From a virus, in the IMG/VR virus record IMGVR_UViG_3300030116_003627, positions 1 to 64,000 of that record: DNA of 64,000 nt; one strand, written 5' to 3'. Below the pieces are notes generated by a model. It saw only the letters and a program-made list of their open reading frames with translations. It was not told the origin of the DNA and did no database searches. The translations under genes were made by a program, and so were the position numbers. This document shows positions 1 through 8,386 of the stretch, in pieces (the first letter of the stretch is position 1; every line of letters begins with the position of its first letter).

Positions 1-1205
1 GAAGATTCGTTACCAACACCTAAGTGAATAATTGGGTCAGCTACCGAAAGTGTAGTACTGTTAACCGTAGTGGTTGTGCCAGTAATTGTTAAGTTACCAG
101 TCAGTGACAGATTAGTACCAGAAATATTGCCTGTTACTGCAATACCAGAGTCTACAATTGCAAGTTTTTCATTGCCATTATAAAGGAAACTTGAAGAATT
201 ACTATCAATAGAAATGACATTATTTCCAGCAGTATTTCTCACTGTGATGGAATTTGCTTCTACAAGACCTGTAGAACCATTCCATTGAATTTTTAGATCA
301 CTATCATTACCAAAAGTGAGTTTAACATTATCATTTAAGTTAATGTTATTGCTACCAAGATATGCAGCAATGTTAGAGTCTACTCTTGCTTCAGTATAGT
401 AAAGGTTTGTACCTTCTGTAAGGTCTGTTGTGGACTTGTCAGAGAATAGGGAATTGAATGCGGCACTTTCTAAGTCTTCCGCTAAGTCAGCAAATACTGC
501 GCTATCTGCTGTTACATTAGTCAGACCAGAACCATTACCTGTAATAATTCCATCAACAGTTAAATTATTGCCGACTGTAGCATCAGATTCTGCATCAAGG
601 GATAATCCTTGAACTGTAGCATTTTGTGCATAAATTCTTCCAGTTGCAGTAAGAGGACCATTTACTTGAGCAGAATCTTGAATAGTAACTGTGTATAGTT
701 CAATCCTATTATTAACTGTAAAATTATTTGTGCTAAAGGTTACAGAATCTTGAGCAGCTCTTACGGCAAAGTTTGAATCAAATACTGTCTGATTAAAATT
801 ATGGTTTCTTGCGTCAAGGTAGTAAAGACCACCAAAACCATTAAGGGTTACAGCGTCACTAGAATCGAGAGAAGCACCAGTAGCAGTAGGAACAAATCCA
901 CCTTGAGCAATACTGTAGATTAAGAACTTGCCACCATCAATAACAGTACCAGAACCATCGGAGTCCTTAACGTTAGCTAAGTCTTGAATATTAATGTTAC
1001 TTAAATCTACACTTACTTTATTAGTGATAGTATCAAGTGCAAATCCAGTATCTAAACCATAGAATTCTCTGTTTCCAGCAATGTCAGAAACAACAATAGA
1101 GTTACTATCGGTAGGAATACCAAGACTTGGTTCTACTTCGTCTAGTTTGATAAAGGTATCAGTAAGTTTACTACTTTTTACCTTACCGCTGATTAGTTTA
1201 GCCAT
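1..1205 (-). CDS. Tail-fibre-like virion protein, 3' end beyond window (partial)
   Basis: An open frame runs from an ATG at 1205 to the left edge without a stop, giving about 401 residues; the C-terminus is missing. It is rich in Thr, Ser, Asn and Asp and has the beta-strand look of T4-like marine phage fibre and neck proteins. Near residues 215-225 there is a LTEGTNLYYTEARV stretch, and near the left edge a TTVNSTTLSVADPIIHLG stretch, both common in large structural proteins of marine myoviruses. The start overlaps the stop of the next gene upstream by 8 bases, the usual coupling in this operon. A fibre or fibre-associated role is inferred from composition and position; no receptor-binding domain can be seen. 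Confidence 0.7.
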   Translation of the reverse strand, partial: MAKLISGKVKSSKLTDTFIKLDEVEPSLGIPTDSNSIVVSDIAGNREFYGLDTGFALDTITNKVSVDLSNINIQDLANVKDSDGSGTVIDGGKFLIYSIAQGGFVPTATGASLDSSDAVTLNGFGGLYYLDARNHNFNQTVFDSNFAVRAAQDSVTFSTNNFTVNNRIELYTVTIQDSAQVNGPLTATGRIYAQNATVQGLSLDAESDATVGNNLTVDGIITGNGSGLTNVTADSAVFADLAEDLESAAFNSLFSDKSTTDLTEGTNLYYTEARVDSNIAAYLGSNNINLNDNVKLTFGNDSDLKIQWNGSTGLVEANSITVRNTAGNNVISIDSNSSSFLYNGNEKLAIVDSGIAVTGNISGTNLSLTGNLTITGTTTTVNSTTLSVADPIIHLGVGNES

Positions 1206-1533
1206 TTAACGACTCCAAAATACCAACTACTGCTTTTAACTTGTCTGTTCCAGATGAAGACATTTTTAGAATACCACCTGTAGTAACAACAAGTTTACCA
1301 GAAGTAGCACCTAAAGCATCTCTTCCCGGAATAGAGAACTGAGACAAAATCTCTGTTGCAGCACCGGAAGCAGAGTCTTGGTAAGTGAAAGTTAGAGTGT
1401 GTGTACTATCAGATACATTTGTTACCTGAGTAGATAACACAATACCTGTATAGTTTGCTGGTGCAGTATAAACAGATGTTAAACTGTTCTGCACCGAGTG
1501 TGTTACTGTTTTGAATACATTTAATTCAGCCAT
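1198..1533 (-). CDS. Small virion-associated protein, unknown function
   Basis: This 111-residue protein lies between two fibre-like genes. It has no signal peptide or membrane segment. Alternating hydrophobic and Ser/Thr residues suggest a single beta-sandwich, and a central pattern (VTNVSDSTHTLTFTYQD) resembles small accessory proteins of phage tails. The start at 1533 follows a purine-rich stretch (AAGGGAAAAAAT on the coding strand). It ends inside the start of the fibre gene below, so the two are probably translated together. I do not recognise a named family. Confidence 0.65.
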   Translation of the reverse strand: MAELNVFKTVTHSVQNSLTSVYTAPANYTGIVLSTQVTNVSDSTHTLTFTYQDSASGAATEILSQFSIPGRDALGATSGKLVVTTGGILKMSSSGTDKLKAVVGILESLNG

Positions 1534-1545
1534 TTATTTTTTCCC

Positions 1546-3981
1546 TTAATCCTCTAGCGCAAGTGAGAATGGAGTTACACGGGCAAACAAGCTTCTGTTA
1601 AATGCATCACCTTCAACCGTACCCGTTGATCTTTGAATTCTAAAGTCTTCACCAACTCTGAAGTCACCTTTCTGGTCAGTACTGGTAACAAAACAAAGAC
1701 CAGCACGGTTAGAGTCTTGAATGACTTCATCTGCCTGAACTGGCACACCACCACGGTATGGGAATGCAGTTCTTACATCAGTACCTGTACCAATCCATTC
1801 AAAAGTGTGACCAGAAGAAGACAGTGCACTTCTTTGGTGGAATGTAACAGCATCACTATCTGGCAAGACTACACCCGGCGCTTCCAGAAGTTTAATCTCT
1901 GCTGTATTATTGTCAGAGTCATAAGATGCAGAGTCTACCGTAAAGTACATAGAGTTAGAATTGAATTTCACTGCATCAGAAATATTTGGTCTTTTTGTAA
2001 CATTCTTCAGAGTGATGATATTGTCAAGAATATCTTGAGAACCACTTGTATTTGCAGTATAGAGAGATGGTGAAACGCCAGTTGCTTTCAGTCCAATATT
2101 ACCAAACGAACTGTTAGAGTTTGTAATAGATGCAAACCCACCATTCTCTGCAAGGAAGCCATGCTTACAGTATACAGTAAAGACTGATACTAACTGACAG
2201 TATCCTCTATTCTTAAGATAAACACCATTACCACCTTGGTTAATCTGTGTAAATGAATCAACTACCATAGAACGAATACCGCCAGCATGGTTACCGTCAT
2301 TTCTAATACCGTCACCACCCTGCGCTGGACTGTTTAAATCGCCCGCACTATCTGGATAGACATAATATCCACTATCTGTTCTACTAAGATCAGGTCCAGT
2401 AATAGAAGTACAGTTTCTGATGTATGGAGAGTTTACAATGATGTTAGAGCCAGCAGAGTCAGCAGGATTCCATGCAAATACAGCAGCTGGTTGTAAATGA
2501 TCCCTAAATGTAAAGTCAGATACATATGCATTGTTGTTCAAATAGAACATGTCCGAAGTTTTATTCTTTGGACGAATACTAGTATTTTTCAGGTTGTCAC
2601 CAATCAAAGATACACTTTTTGGAATTTCAATTGGGTTATTAATTGTATAATCACCAGTTTTTACATAGATAGTAGATGCAATTTCAGGAGCATCTAATAC
2701 ATCTTGATATCTATCACCAATTCCAAACAACTGAGGGAAAACACTATCAATGTGTGTGACTACCGCATCAATGGTAGTATCTTTAGCAGCATCAATTGCA
2801 GTTTTAGCACCTCTAAGCCCAGAAGCAATTTGTGTATAGTCTGTTCTACTATCATTATCAGGTGTAGTTCTAGATGCTGGTAAAGAACTAACACCATTTC
2901 TAATTACATTACCAATCATAGTAGCAGATGCTTTAAGTTCTGCAACTTTACCAGCACTAGGATAGTTAGACGCAGTTTGTTGCAATGCTGAGTATTCGGA
3001 AGGTTGACCAGAAAGTGTTACTGTTGCACCAGTTAATACTTTTTCAAGAACTTCTGCAAGTCTATCATAGGCCCCAGCTGTGATACCTTTTTGGTATGCA
3101 GGAATTTGTGGTCCATTATTAAAGAAGAAGTTTGCATTATCATAAGCACCAGCATTACCGAGATAAACTGCATCATAAGTTAATGCTTCTATTGCATATG
3201 TAATGTCTCTTTTACACTTATCGCTATCATAGTCATCACCAAAGTTAGCATCAGCCCAAGCATTTACTTCTTCAGATATGAAAGTTTTGTTGTTAAGTAA
3301 CAATGACTTAGCATAGGTTGCATCATTTACATTTCCAGAAGAATCATAATATGCAGACACTGGCTGTGGATATGCACCTGCATTCAATATTTCTGCACTT
3401 GACTTACCATTTTCAATGATATCTCGCAGTTCATCAAAGTATGCATTAGACCTACTAAGTGCATTAGCATCAGAACTTACAGCAGAAATGTCATTGATCA
3501 AATCTTTAGTTTTATCAATACTACGAATTACTTCTGTAATGCCATTTGTGTAAGAACCAGCACGTCCTTGGAAGACTTGGTTAAACTTTGTACCAAATAC
3601 AATATCATATGTGGCACCATCAATGTAGAGTCCTAAATCTCTTCTTGTTTTAGTTTCAAGAACAGAACCTTCAGCACCATCAGAGTCTAACCCGGCTGTA
3701 CCACGTCTTTCCCCTGCAACTTGAAGTGCTTTATCAATCGTAAGAAATGCTCTAGCAAGAGTAGTGCCATCATTACTATCTCTGCCGTCTTTAGAAACAT
3801 AGAAAACGTTAGTAGCCTTTGCAGCACCATCAACCTCTTTAATAGTGACTTCACCATTGCGTTGCTGCTCAAAGAAGATCACACCATCATGGGTGTTAAT
3901 CGCAAGTTCACCTAATGCTAGATCACTATCGGTAGGCTTATTGCCCGCTACTGAACTTCGTTTATGCTTAATAATTGCCAT
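1546..3981 (-). CDS. Large tail-fibre protein with beta-helix-like body
   Basis: This 811-residue protein begins with the short N-terminal module seen on many phage fibres (IKHKRSSVAGNKPTDSDLAL then GELAINTHDG, residues 4-33), thought to mount the fibre on the virion. From about residue 60 a segment FYVSKDGRDSNDGTT resembles the entry of pectate-lyase-like right-handed beta-helices. Residues about 460-640 carry repeated short strands and turns (ASTIYVKTGDY, SLIGDN, DGIRNDGNHAGG) consistent with such a helix. A T4-type late promoter lies upstream at 4013-4020. Asp-Ser dipeptides are frequent (15 by eye). Likely host recognition or a fibre shaft; no enzymatic residues can be assigned. Confidence 0.75.
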   Translation of the reverse strand: MAIIKHKRSSVAGNKPTDSDLALGELAINTHDGVIFFEQQRNGEVTIKEVDGAAKATNVFYVSKDGRDSNDGTTLARAFLTIDKALQVAGERRGTAGLDSDGAEGSVLETKTRRDLGLYIDGATYDIVFGTKFNQVFQGRAGSYTNGITEVIRSIDKTKDLINDISAVSSDANALSRSNAYFDELRDIIENGKSSAEILNAGAYPQPVSAYYDSSGNVNDATYAKSLLLNNKTFISEEVNAWADANFGDDYDSDKCKRDITYAIEALTYDAVYLGNAGAYDNANFFFNNGPQIPAYQKGITAGAYDRLAEVLEKVLTGATVTLSGQPSEYSALQQTASNYPSAGKVAELKASATMIGNVIRNGVSSLPASRTTPDNDSRTDYTQIASGLRGAKTAIDAAKDTTIDAVVTHIDSVFPQLFGIGDRYQDVLDAPEIASTIYVKTGDYTINNPIEIPKSVSLIGDNLKNTSIRPKNKTSDMFYLNNNAYVSDFTFRDHLQPAAVFAWNPADSAGSNIIVNSPYIRNCTSITGPDLSRTDSGYYVYPDSAGDLNSPAQGGDGIRNDGNHAGGIRSMVVDSFTQINQGGNGVYLKNRGYCQLVSVFTVYCKHGFLAENGGFASITNSNSSFGNIGLKATGVSPSLYTANTSGSQDILDNIITLKNVTKRPNISDAVKFNSNSMYFTVDSASYDSDNNTAEIKLLEAPGVVLPDSDAVTFHQRSALSSSGHTFEWIGTGTDVRTAFPYRGGVPVQADEVIQDSNRAGLCFVTSTDQKGDFRVGEDFRIQRSTGTVEGDAFNRSLFARVTPFSLALED

Positions 3982-4012
3982 TTCTAAACCTTGATAAACT
4001 TGAATTTATATT

Positions 4013-4020
4013 TATTTATA
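4013..4020 (-). promoter_or_regulatory. T4-type late promoter
   Basis: The minus strand reads TATAAATA, the T4 late-promoter -10 consensus, in the 43-base gap between two fibre genes, about 32 bases before the start at 3981. In T4 such sites use the gp55 sigma factor with gp33 and the sliding clamp. gp33 is encoded in this window; gp55 is not. Confidence 0.7.
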
Positions 4021-4024
4021 ACGA

Positions 4025-4477
4025 TTAGAATGTTCCACCATCAATGGAATCTACTTGAACTTGATTTGCTTGAACAATTGTCAGAACTTGAGACGAATCT
4101 AAAGTTAAGCTTCCAATATCAGATGAATCTAGCAGTGATAAAATAACATCACCAGTAAGTCCATTAATACTACTAACACCTACAGTAATATCTTCAAGTG
4201 ATTTGAATACAAAATTAGTGCTTACACTATCATATTGTAAAAATCTATTTGTTGGACTTAAATCAGCATCATCAACATCTGTTAGAGCTCTAAGAGTGGT
4301 AGTAATACCATCAATCGGTGCAAATCTAAATTCACTAGCAGAGTCATTATATACTAGATATTTATTAGTCGCCCCAATACCACTATCATTTACATCATTA
4401 AGTTGTCTGACTCCAATTGAACTTACACCAGTTGGTATGCCAGAAGTTACCTTTTTGACATAAACTGTCTTGGCCAT
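4025..4477 (-). CDS. Fibre-associated protein with LTDVD-type repeats
   Basis: This 150-residue protein contains two copies of a repeat: LNDVNDSGIGATNKYLVYND at about residues 26-45 and LTDVDDADLSPTNRFLQYDS at about residues 65-84, each followed by a short F-x-F strand. The same module occurs once in the neighbouring 219-residue protein. Repeats of this kind are common in marine myovirus fibre proteins and usually form beta-structured shafts or linkers. It ends IDGGTF, and the neighbour ends IDGGSF, suggesting a shared C-terminal signature. Starts at 4477, sharing a base with the upstream stop. Exact role unknown. Confidence 0.65.
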   Translation of the reverse strand: MAKTVYVKKVTSGIPTGVSSIGVRQLNDVNDSGIGATNKYLVYNDSASEFRFAPIDGITTTLRALTDVDDADLSPTNRFLQYDSVSTNFVFKSLEDITVGVSSINGLTGDVILSLLDSSDIGSLTLDSSQVLTIVQANQVQVDSIDGGTF

Positions 4478-5136
4478 TAGAAGGAACCCCCGTCAATCAA
4501 GAATGCATCATCTGCCAAAGCATCTGCAATTGCTGCTGAGTCAACAGCGGCAGTTCCTGTAATTACGCCAGCGCTATCAATTGTGATATTACTACCTGCT
4601 GAGTATACAGTTAAAATATAATCTGAATCTGCGATTGCCAAAACTTCGCCAGAGTCAATTCCAGCAGCTGTGCCAAAAATATACCTTTGACTTGCACTGT
4701 CATATTTTAAAATTTGATTGTGAGTTGCAGTTCCATCTACATCTGTGAGATCAGCCAACTGAGTGGGAACTTTTTTGGTGCTTGCCTTAAATGCTTTCGC
4801 ACCTTGAGTGACAGACGGAGTAATCTCTAGAATGCCCTCTACAATACGTTCTGTAGTGTCTGTAGTGGTTGTAATCTCTACATCATAGAAATACCTACCA
4901 GCATCAATTGTATTGGTAAAGGCGGCACCTAAGTTGAGTTTAATGATACCATCTGTTGCTGGTGTACCAATAGAGTCGGTAAATTCATAAACAATATTAG
5001 AGTTATATTGTTTTCTAAATTTTGCAGCAACAGATATTCCTGTCAGATCACGGGGATTTCTGTTAGCATCAACCACGTCAATCTGAAAAGTAGTGTCTGT
5101 TCCCTGTTCGGCTGTTAAAATAGAATATTCAGCCAT
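4477..5136 (-). CDS. BppU-like/Ig-like tail protein with LTDVD repeat
   Basis: This 219-residue protein has an N-terminal beta-sandwich of about 110 residues. Its pattern (EQGTDTTFQIDVVDANRNPR, AGRYFYDVEIT, then ILEITPSVTQ) matches the Ig-like domain at the N-terminus of baseplate upper proteins and many marine phage tail proteins. A repeat LADLTDVDGTATHNQILKYD follows at about residues 127-146, shared with the next gene. The C-terminus is Asp/Ala/Ser-rich and ends IDGGSF. It probably links a fibre to the baseplate. The assignment rests on pattern only. Confidence 0.65.
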   Translation of the reverse strand: MAEYSILTAEQGTDTTFQIDVVDANRNPRDLTGISVAAKFRKQYNSNIVYEFTDSIGTPATDGIIKLNLGAAFTNTIDAGRYFYDVEITTTTDTTERIVEGILEITPSVTQGAKAFKASTKKVPTQLADLTDVDGTATHNQILKYDSASQRYIFGTAAGIDSGEVLAIADSDYILTVYSAGSNITIDSAGVITGTAAVDSAAIADALADDAFLIDGGSF

Positions 5137-5146
5137 TTACTGTTCC

Positions 5147-5851
5147 TTAGTTATGTATAGTATGATGACAAATAATTGGATTATTCCCATGACCTAAATC
5201 TTTACGAAAAGTATGTACTGCATTCCATCTTGTATCATCTTCAAAAAAGTCATACTTTAAATATTTATATTTATCACTCTCCTTATTTAGCAGCCACCAT
5301 AAAGCAAATTGGTCAAAACCTTGTAAAGTTTTTGGATATTGGTTTTCAGTTCCTGGCCACCATTCATGATTAGATTGTTTCACCCAAAGTTCATACCAAT
5401 CCATCATAAATTTTTTTGCAGATGATTTGTACAAACATAAACCGCCATGAACAGCAAAAGTCACTTCACCAAAATCTACCCCTTTAAAAGCATATTCTCT
5501 ATCTTTAGTAATTCTTGTCCAAAGCATATCATTATCTTTTATCTGATCAAAGACAGTTGTAAACTCAGAATTTACAACTTCCATATCAGCGTCAAGGTAT
5601 AATGTAGTATCATAGGGCGAATTTGACATACACCACATTTTAGTTCTGATATTAACCGTTGGATTTACATGCGCAGGAATATCAGTTACAACATTATCAA
5701 AAATTTTAGATTTAGAATTTAAAAATTCTTTTTCTGTATATAATGTAATGCTAAAATTGGGGGCATAGTCTTTAATTGTCTCAGCTAAGTAACAAGCAGA
5801 ATTGTAGTATTTTACAAAATTGGTTGCTACAATAATAATGCCATTATTCAT
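5147..5851 (-). CDS. Glycosyltransferase-like protein (GT-A fold, DxD)
   Basis: About 234 residues. The N-terminus has a Rossmann-like opening (GIIIVATNFVKYYNSACYLA). A YLDADME motif at about residues 85-91 has the Asp-x-Asp that binds metal and nucleotide-sugar in GT-A glycosyltransferases. Later hydrophobic and Trp-rich stretches (HEWWPGTENQYPKT, FALWWLL) and a C-terminal HTIHN fit the acceptor side. It sits among fibre genes, so it may glycosylate virion proteins or a host surface sugar; the substrate cannot be told. The frame can also open at GTG 5854; ATG 5851 is chosen, and it overlaps the upstream stop. Confidence 0.65.
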   Translation of the reverse strand: MNNGIIIVATNFVKYYNSACYLAETIKDYAPNFSITLYTEKEFLNSKSKIFDNVVTDIPAHVNPTVNIRTKMWCMSNSPYDTTLYLDADMEVVNSEFTTVFDQIKDNDMLWTRITKDREYAFKGVDFGEVTFAVHGGLCLYKSSAKKFMMDWYELWVKQSNHEWWPGTENQYPKTLQGFDQFALWWLLNKESDKYKYLKYDFFEDDTRWNAVHTFRKDLGHGNNPIICHHTIHN

Positions 5852-6473
5852 CACTCACCAACATTTCAATTGTATCTTCCCAAACTTCTTTTTCATCCAT
5901 AAAATTAAATGCCATACTATATCGCAAACAATCATTTGAAGATGCATGGTATACTAATTTTTCTGGTTCATCATAAGCACCAAAATAAAACTGTTTGGCA
6001 TTCCATCCTTTTTTATCTGGAATAATAATCACTTCTTTTTTATCATTATCCCAATATCTAAAATCACCCTCACCTGTTTCGGACCAAGTGAACATTATTC
6101 CATATCCACTTGCATTTGCATTATTATGCCAGTCACAATATGATTTAGGTGGATAAAATACATCTAAACATATTCTTTGGCAAAACATATACTCAGTTAA
6201 AGAACATTTGTGTTTATAGATTTCATCATCAATCACATCCTTACCATATTTAGAATTATAATAACGAGGCTGCCGAGAAGGATATCCTTTGTGATTGTCT
6301 CGCTGAAGCATAATATGTTTTAAATATTCTTCAGAAAGCCTACGATTTTTTTCATCAAAACATTCATGGTCTTCAACTAGCACATTATCATAATTTATAT
6401 TTAATAGTCTAGATTCAATATGATTTAACTTTGATAATACAAATTTGTCTTTTATCTCAAAGGTCTTCACCAC
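5844..6473 (-). CDS. Putative 2OG-Fe(II) oxygenase-like protein
   Basis: This 209-residue protein has a central CDWHNNANASGYGIMFTWSE stretch followed by FRYWDNDKKEV and, near the end, VYHASSNDCLRYSMAFNF. The spacing of His-x-Asn, a distal His and an Arg is like the jelly-roll of 2-oxoglutarate/Fe(II)-dependent oxygenases, a family frequent in marine myoviruses. The usual HxD is HNN here, so activity is uncertain. The only upstream in-frame start is GTG at 6473, overlapping the end of the gene before it. It abuts a glycosyltransferase, so a role in modifying fibre proteins is possible. Confidence 0.5.
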   Translation of the reverse strand: MVKTFEIKDKFVLSKLNHIESRLLNINYDNVLVEDHECFDEKNRRLSEEYLKHIMLQRDNHKGYPSRQPRYYNSKYGKDVIDDEIYKHKCSLTEYMFCQRICLDVFYPPKSYCDWHNNANASGYGIMFTWSETGEGDFRYWDNDKKEVIIIPDKKGWNAKQFYFGAYDEPEKLVYHASSNDCLRYSMAFNFMDEKEVWEDTIEMLVSDE

Positions 6474-6936
6474 TTTTGTTTTCCATTTCTTTCATCATCA
6501 GCATAACAGCAAGAGCAGTTGCCTCTACATCAGACTTAGCTCTTCTAATAGAGGATTTTGCTTCTCTGTCTTCTGATTCAAAAATAGCAGGAATATTGAA
6601 AATATCCAATTTTGTTTTAAACAGCTGTTCAAGTCTGTCCAACTCTCTACCCTGCTCATCTTCTTTTTTGAGGCGTTCATGTTTTTCTTTTTCTTCTTTA
6701 TTAAAAGTTTCTGTAAACGCATCAATTTCTTCTGGTGAGTAAATTTCAGTGATGGTATTAAAAAGAATATTTTCTTTGGTTTCTTCCGGGTCTTCCCACT
6801 TTTTTACTGTTAGGTTTTGTTTTCTTTCAATCTTACCCACTTTTGTGTGTTCTTCAACTTCAATAATTGATTTTTCAATGTTGAGCCAAATTGGTTTCAC
6901 ATATTTTTCTTTCAAAAGGTCATTCTGTGTTAACAT
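6457..6936 (-). CDS. Charged helical protein, unknown function
   Basis: This 159-residue protein is very rich in Glu and Lys and has no membrane segment. Residues about 75-105 (FNKEEKEKHERLKKEDEQGR and on) are likely a coiled coil, and the C-terminal third is also helical. A purine-rich GAAGGA lies 11 bases before the ATG. It separates fibre genes from the 2OG-like gene. No family is recognised; assembly chaperone or scaffold-like helper would fit its position but is only a guess. Confidence 0.6.
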   Translation of the reverse strand: MLTQNDLLKEKYVKPIWLNIEKSIIEVEEHTKVGKIERKQNLTVKKWEDPEETKENILFNTITEIYSPEEIDAFTETFNKEEKEKHERLKKEDEQGRELDRLEQLFKTKLDIFNIPAIFESEDREAKSSIRRAKSDVEATALAVMLMMKEMENKSGEDL

Positions 6937-6954
6937 TCTAAATAAAATCCTTCA

Positions 6955-8184
6955 TTAAATTTTAACATGTAAGTAGTATGCATTAATCTCAAAAGATTGA
7001 TTGCTGAGTGTTTGAGTAAAGTTGGCAGTGAAATTTACCAATTGTCTAAAGACGCCTCGTTGACGTTGGTTTTGGCGTTGGTTTGGATACACATTGATCA
7101 GCTGGCCTTGTCTTCTTTGACTCCGCAACGCAGCTCGGTTTGTAAAGTTTCCTGTATAGGCGCCACCTGTAGATTCACCCCCATTACCACCAATAGTTTG
7201 AGTAAGTCCACCATTGTCTACAATTGCTTTTCTAAGGTCTTGGTATTTACCAAGATTTCTATACCCAGCTGGTGGTGTAGCACTTGTAGTAATTTGGAAA
7301 TGTCCGGGTCTGTTTTGACCTTGATTGTCCATAAGTCTATTTAAAAGGCCACCTGCAAAAAACTCTTGCATTTCTAGGTTTGTAGAAGTTTCATCATTAC
7401 CAGCCATTACACCTACACCAAGGAAAATAGCACCAATGTTTCTGCGTTTCAAAAGTCTTAGTCCACCATCTGGTCTTTTACTTTTAATAAGAGTGTCTGT
7501 GGCAGAACCAGCGGTAATGCCAGTTTTCTGATAAATTCTAACTCTTTCATGGTCATCTAAAGACCCCGAAGCGTTATCAAATTCTTGATCAAGATTAAGA
7601 ACTAGTCTCCACTCATCACTATCTAAATATTCTGCTTGAACGTCAGCAAAAGTACTCAATACAGTATGATCAGAAGGGGAACTAGTGTGTTTATACGACG
7701 CTGCCATTCTATAAACACCCGGCAGATCGTGCTGGTAAATCAGACTAAGAATGGCGTCTTGAACAGCTGTGTAAGCTGGATCAGAACCCCCAGAGTCACC
7801 AATCTCTTGAAGTCCCCCTAAAGTTCTATCATATCTTAAAGGGTATACTAAAGCATCACCTGAAGGTGGTGATTTTTGATTGACATTTTGTGTTGTTACC
7901 AGCCCCAAATGATAAGTGTCTGTAGAAATAGCATAACTAGAAGTCGTTGATGCACCATCTGTATTATCTACATTCCAGTAAGTATCTTGAATGGTCCCAA
8001 CAAATCCGTCAGCGCCGGTGCCGCCTTTTAACTCCCACCAACCTTTTGATGTAGAGTCGTGAATGTCAGCAAGATATTCACCACATTTTGCCGCCAAAAC
8101 AATAAGGTCATCTGAGTCAGTTTCAATAAATTTAATGACACCAGTACTAGTATCTAATCGTAAAGGAAAACTATCAGTTGTCAT
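6955..8184 (-). CDS. Virion structural protein, tail/fibre region
   Basis: This 409-residue protein lies between the giant baseplate-associated protein and the fibre genes. It opens with a beta-rich segment (SFPLRLDTSTGVIKFIETDS), has a central acidic part, and ends with a Gln/Arg/Asn-rich stretch (NVYPNQRQNQRQRGVFRQL) followed by beta strands ending YYLHVKI. The composition matches a fibre or fibre connector rather than an enzyme. Its start overlaps the stop of the small coiled-coil gene upstream by 11 bases. The family is not recognised. Confidence 0.6.
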   Translation of the reverse strand: MTTDSFPLRLDTSTGVIKFIETDSDDLIVLAAKCGEYLADIHDSTSKGWWELKGGTGADGFVGTIQDTYWNVDNTDGASTTSSYAISTDTYHLGLVTTQNVNQKSPPSGDALVYPLRYDRTLGGLQEIGDSGGSDPAYTAVQDAILSLIYQHDLPGVYRMAASYKHTSSPSDHTVLSTFADVQAEYLDSDEWRLVLNLDQEFDNASGSLDDHERVRIYQKTGITAGSATDTLIKSKRPDGGLRLLKRRNIGAIFLGVGVMAGNDETSTNLEMQEFFAGGLLNRLMDNQGQNRPGHFQITTSATPPAGYRNLGKYQDLRKAIVDNGGLTQTIGGNGGESTGGAYTGNFTNRAALRSQRRQGQLINVYPNQRQNQRQRGVFRQLVNFTANFTQTLSNQSFEINAYYLHVKI

Positions 8185-8383
8185 TTACCAATTTCTCCAA
8201 AAGTCTTTTAATTTCACTTACATCATCCTCTAACTTGTTCAATCTTTTTTTATCTTCAGATAACGCTTGCTTTTTTCTTTTAGCAGCTTCTAAACCTGTC
8301 ATGTCTGTATTTAGTACAACCCCAGACACAGTATCTTTTACTAGTCCGGGGTGACCATCAACTTTTACATAATCATCAGACAT
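8174..8383 (-). CDS. Small coiled-coil tail-associated protein
   Basis: This 69-residue protein has an N-terminal DDYVKVDGHPGLVKDTVSGV segment and a C-terminal coiled coil (KKRLNKLEDDVSEIKRLLEK, about residues 45-64). Very similar small proteins with a 'V.GH..LVKD' start occur beside baseplate genes in many marine T4-like phages; the role is unknown. It lies three bases after the giant structural gene and overlaps the next gene, so it is probably translated as part of this unit. Confidence 0.65.
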   Translation of the reverse strand: MSDDYVKVDGHPGLVKDTVSGVVLNTDMTGLEAAKRKKQALSEDKKRLNKLEDDVSEIKRLLEKLVNDN

Positions 8384-8386
8384 TCA

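Noticed and set aside
5262-5269. Late-promoter-like TATAAATA on the minus strand
   Set aside because: It lies inside the glycosyltransferase coding region (5147-5851) and over 120 bases from the next start, so it is probably a chance match in AT-rich DNA.
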